A stretch of 64,000 nucleotides of DNA, from the NCBI RefSeq assembly GCF_017744015.1, contig NZ_JAGHRA010000015.1, positions 1-64,000 on the forward strand, read 5' to 3'. Source of the DNA: Paracoccus sp. R12_2. Its GTDB lineage: Bacteria > Pseudomonadota > Alphaproteobacteria > Rhodobacterales > Rhodobacteraceae. The position numbers and the translations under genes are program-made. The notes beneath the pieces were generated by a model. The model was not told the origin of the DNA. It searched no databases and saw only the letters and a list, made by a program, of their open reading frames with translations. Position 1 is the first letter of the stretch. Each line of letters opens with the position of its first letter. Below, one piece after another: positions 63,031 through 64,000 of this stretch.

Positions 63031-63873
63031 TTACTGGCACAGTCGCCAGCCACTGCGCCGGGAGGCCAGATCCAGATGAAGATGGTTGGCATGGGCGGCG
63101 TTCGCGCCCGGCCCAAGAACGGTCGTGAAGAACAGGCAGGCTGCCCCCCGAACCGCACGCTGAAAGGCTTCTTCTGTGCCGCCACTGTCTTCGCGGGGCG
63201 CGACGTCCAGCAGATCGCGGTCGGCGAAGGTGAAACCCATGATGTCGATCGCGTTGCCCAAGGCATGTTCGGACAGGTCGGGACGGTCCTTGCCGGTTCC
63301 GACGCGGGCGCGGCAGGCATAGGTCGTGCCAAGCCGAAGGCCGGTGACGCGCGGCGCGCCGGGCAACGCGGCTGCGGCCGGTCGCAGGAAATCGCGCGCC
63401 CAGAAACCCAGGGCGCGTGCAGTGTCGCAGCGCATCTCGGCGCCGCCCTCCAGTTCCAGGTCAGGCAGGATGTGCGTCACCCGGATCGGACGCGCGATGC
63501 CGCAATCGCGATCCTGCGGGTCAGTGATGGCCGGGCGGTCCTCGTATCGCGTTCCAAGCATCGTCAACGCCAGCCGACAGGCCGCCTCTTCTCCGTCGCT
63601 TTCGCGCAGCACGAACCATCTTGGCGGAGGTGGTGGCCCGAAGGCCTGTTCAGCTTTCGGACTGTCGGGTTCAGCGCCGTCGTTTTCACCATCACTTTTC
63701 GCGATTTCGTCAGGCCGCTCGGTACTGGCAGGTTTCTCGGGCGGACGCGTGTCGTCGGCCCTGTCGAGCGGCAATTCGGTTTGGGGTTCAGTGGCTTCGG
63801 GCGGGCGGTCCTGCGCGATGGCCGCCGTGGTGATCAGGCAAAAGGCGGCGATGGTCAGCAGGTATGTTCTCAC
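63031..63873 (-). CDS. Secreted extensin-like protein
   Basis: The 280-residue protein has a signal peptide (YLLTIAAFCLITTAAIAQ), a Pro/Glu/Asp-rich linker (about 22-85) and a C-terminal extensin-like domain: EEAACRLALTMLGTRYEDR, DCGIARPIRVTHI, the RVGTGKDRPDLSEHALGNAI segment, and HANHLHLDLA, a possible metal site related to D-Ala-D-Ala peptidases. A cell-wall role is inferred. The GTG start at 63873 overlaps the upstream stop (GTGA); it is convergent with the Crp/Fnr gene, with stops 2 bases apart. Confidence 0.85.
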   Translation of the reverse strand: MRTYLLTIAAFCLITTAAIAQDRPPEATEPQTELPLDRADDTRPPEKPASTERPDEIAKSDGENDGAEPDSPKAEQAFGPPPPPRWFVLRESDGEEAACRLALTMLGTRYEDRPAITDPQDRDCGIARPIRVTHILPDLELEGGAEMRCDTARALGFWARDFLRPAAAALPGAPRVTGLRLGTTYACRARVGTGKDRPDLSEHALGNAIDIMGFTFADRDLLDVAPREDSGGTEEAFQRAVRGAACLFFTTVLGPGANAAHANHLHLDLASRRSGWRLCQ

Positions 63874-64000
63874 GGCTGTTCATCCAGTGGCGGCACCACG
63901 AACCCGTCGGGCAGGGCGCCCGACAATGCATCGCTTAGCGGGTCGGCAGCGGACGGTTCGGCCAGGGCGTCGGCTTCCGCTTCCGAGGTGTTTTCGATGA
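63870..64000 (-). CDS. C-terminal end of an unidentified gene (runs off the window)
   Basis: The minus-strand frame from the window edge reads SEAEADALAEPSAADPLSDA and on to FVVPPLDEQP, with a TGA at 63870-63872 that overlaps the GTG start of the extensin-like gene. The acidic, Ala/Pro-rich tail gives no family. The overlap suggests the two genes are one operon. Confidence 0.5.
   Translation of the reverse strand, partial: IENTSEAEADALAEPSAADPLSDALSGALPDGFVVPPLDEQP

Overview
The window looks like a chromosome segment of a high-GC alphaproteobacterium of the order Rhodobacterales, probably Paracoccus or a close relative. This is inferred from the gene families and their arrangement, since no rRNA is present. 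It falls into two parts. About 1-17,050 is an accessory island; from about 17,100 to the end it is ordinary chromosome.

Island, left part (1-10.9 kb): the late module of a tailed prophage, read right to left. It holds a ParB-like/N6-adenine methyltransferase, a C5 cytosine methyltransferase with a second frame apparently used over the same DNA, a small membrane protein, a poly-gamma-glutamate hydrolase, small accessory genes, terminase small and large subunits, a gpW-like connector, a portal, and a prohead protease-major capsid fusion. The capsid end is cut off by an IS3-family element that begins at the left edge. Tail genes, integrase and repressor are not in the window. Island, right part (10.9-17.1 kb): a PLD-nuclease/SNF2-helicase gene followed by only the N-terminal 308 codons of what looks like its partner protein. 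That partner is cut at about 10,966, where the prophage module starts. Then come a FitAB/VapBC-type toxin-antitoxin pair (the toxin lacks a conserved Asp), tRNA-Ser(GCT), an IS relic matching the one at the left edge, and remnants of an FAD oxidoreductase.

Chromosome, 17.1-36.8 kb: a ferric-siderophore-type ABC importer; two L,D-transpeptidases around a CAP-domain lipoprotein and an alpha/beta hydrolase; a five-gene operon with 4-base overlaps (hslO, Nudix, CCA-adding enzyme, ABC exporter, RNA m5U methyltransferase); a second Nudix gene; a response-regulator/PP2C phosphatase with an 11-base homopolymer near its start; ilvA, argG, a DinB-like gene, moaB, and lrgAB.

Chromosome, 36.9-56.1 kb: smc, a RidA-family gene, a glycerophosphodiesterase, a FemAB/GNAT-like protein, a peroxiredoxin divergent from a ferredoxin-reductase-like flavoprotein, rsmD, a large exported metallophosphatase, folA-thyA, a serralysin-like RTX protease, and the dTDP-L-rhamnose operon rfbCBDA followed by a family-2 glycosyltransferase.

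Chromosome, 56.1-64 kb: a flagellar basal-body operon on the minus strand (flgB-flgC-fliE-fliQ-flgF-flgG-flgA-flgH-fliL-like), divergent from fliI, then a Crp/Fnr regulator and an extensin-like secreted protein.

The liveliest part for discovery is 8.3-16.4 kb: a PLD-helicase defence candidate apparently broken by a prophage, an overprinted gene inside a phage methyltransferase, a toxin with a changed active-site residue, and matching IS ends on both sides.
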